A stretch of 45,257 bases of DNA from Janthinobacterium sp. GW456P (lineage in GTDB: Bacteria > Pseudomonadota > Gammaproteobacteria > Burkholderiales > Burkholderiaceae_D). Numbering within the stretch: the first letter of the stretch is position 1; every line of letters starts with the position of its first letter. The position numbers were made by a program, and so were the translations under genes. Below are positions 44,939 to 45,257 of this stretch, piece by piece. The notes beneath the pieces are model-generated. The model did not search any database. It saw only the letters and a list, made by a program, of their open reading frames with translations, and was not told the origin of the DNA. The DNA lies in assembly GCF_002127655.1 (NCBI RefSeq), contig NZ_NEHB01000042.1:1-45257 (forward strand), written 5' to 3'.

Positions 44939-45020
44939 GGTGAATCTTCTATAGATGGGCGCGGATTCGCGCTGAGGGGGCGAAATTGTAGCAGTTGGCC
45001 ACAAATACCCGGGAAAAGCC

Positions 45021-45049
45021 TTGCTTCCGGTGGGGCGCTTTGCTATAGT
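45021..45049 (+). promoter_or_regulatory. rRNA operon promoter P1
   Basis: TTGCTT (45021-45026), a 17-base spacer and TATAGT (45044-45049) followed by a GC-rich discriminator (TCGCCTCCCC), as in stringently controlled rRNA promoters. Confidence 0.65.
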
Positions 45050-45125
45050 TCGCCTCCCCAATGAGACGCAGTCACTGCGGCACTTGAGGATCACCGGAAA
45101 CGGCGATGTAGTAAAAAAGAAGGAG

Positions 45126-45154
45126 TTGACGGATGTAGTGAAATGCTGCATACT
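45126..45154 (+). promoter_or_regulatory. rRNA operon promoter P2
   Basis: TTGACG (45126-45131), a 17-base spacer and CATACT (45149-45154), about 105 bases after P1. Confidence 0.75.
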
Positions 45155-45257
45155 CTTCCTTCTTCGCAGCTGACAAACACAACGCTTTGTCGATAGCGCG
45201 AAAGCAGTACCGAATACAGTTCTTTAACAATTAACAGTCGATAAGTGTGGGCATTTG
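45155..45257 (+). other. rRNA operon leader with boxA (16S gene starts beyond the window)
   Basis: GTTCTTTAACAA at 45219-45230 matches the boxA antitermination element (E. coli TGCTCTTTAACAA), followed by AATTAACAGTCGATAAGTGTG, typical just upstream of 16S rRNA in Burkholderiales. No mature rRNA sequence is reached. The 319 bases from 44939 to the edge hold no protein gene. Confidence 0.8.

Noticed and set aside
44939..45151. N-terminal extension of the SNF symporter
   Set aside because: It would run through the rRNA promoters; the family start motif follows ATG 44938.

Overview
The window is GC-rich chromosomal DNA from a betaproteobacterium. Gene content and order (YbeD/LipB/LipA, a YraM-YraN-SIS-BON cluster, leucine-catabolism genes mixed with biotin genes, a Burkholderiales-style rRNA leader) fit the Oxalobacteraceae, most likely Janthinobacterium or a close relative. 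This placement is inference from gene content; no 16S rRNA sequence lies in the window. There is no prophage, insertion sequence or CRISPR array. Coding density is high and most genes are housekeeping or catabolic.

Layout. 1-6.8 kb: the tail of a basic low-complexity protein, a possible 3' small RNA ending at a strong terminator, DUF493/YbeD, a divergent MFS efflux pump and MocR regulator pair, lipB-lipA, a YefM-YoeB toxin-antitoxin pair with recognisable TGTACA operators, and ung. 6.8-12.8 kb: a TonB-dependent receptor with a small CxxC membrane protein, a PEBP-AraC gene pair, a PepSY membrane protein and a hotdog thioesterase. 12.8-18.7 kb: an ECF sigma/anti-sigma pair, a TlpA-like thioredoxin, then dolP-diaA/gmhA-yraN-lpoA (same order as E. 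coli yraM-N-O-P) divergent from rsmI. 18.7-20.7 kb: an HEPN gene broken by a 1-nt frameshift, its partner wHTH-nucleotidyltransferase with a twin-palindrome operator on a possibly leaderless promoter, a TonB-like membrane protein, and tRNA-Pro(TGG).

20.7-31.7 kb: one minus-strand block in which leucine/isovalerate catabolism (HMG-CoA lyase, both methylcrotonyl-CoA carboxylase subunits, methylglutaconyl-CoA hydratase) is interleaved with bioA-bioF-bioD-bioB. The biotin-dependent carboxylase is thus next to the genes that make its cofactor. Two paired REP-like palindromes bracket the HMG-CoA lyase/ghrA/carboxylase-alpha segment. ychJ (31.8-32.2 kb) carries a short AT-rich palindromic in-frame insertion.

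32.3-44.9 kb: a peptidoglycan turnover and scavenging region. It holds a D-amino-acid dehydrogenase, a penicillin-binding-protein-like serine hydrolase divergent from a GntR/UTRA repressor, then murQ, an AmpG-like permease, a DigH/GHL10-like lipoprotein glycosidase, a BadF-type sugar kinase, an AmiD-like lipoprotein amidase, and beyond a LysR regulator a D-Ala-D-Ala dipeptidase. A Na+/amino-acid symporter ends the set. Together these could cleave denuded glycan and peptides, import muramyl sugars without a PTS, phosphorylate and de-lactylate MurNAc, and oxidise D-alanine. This is the most system-like part of the window. The last 240 bases are the tandem promoters and boxA leader of an rRNA operon whose 16S gene begins beyond the edge.
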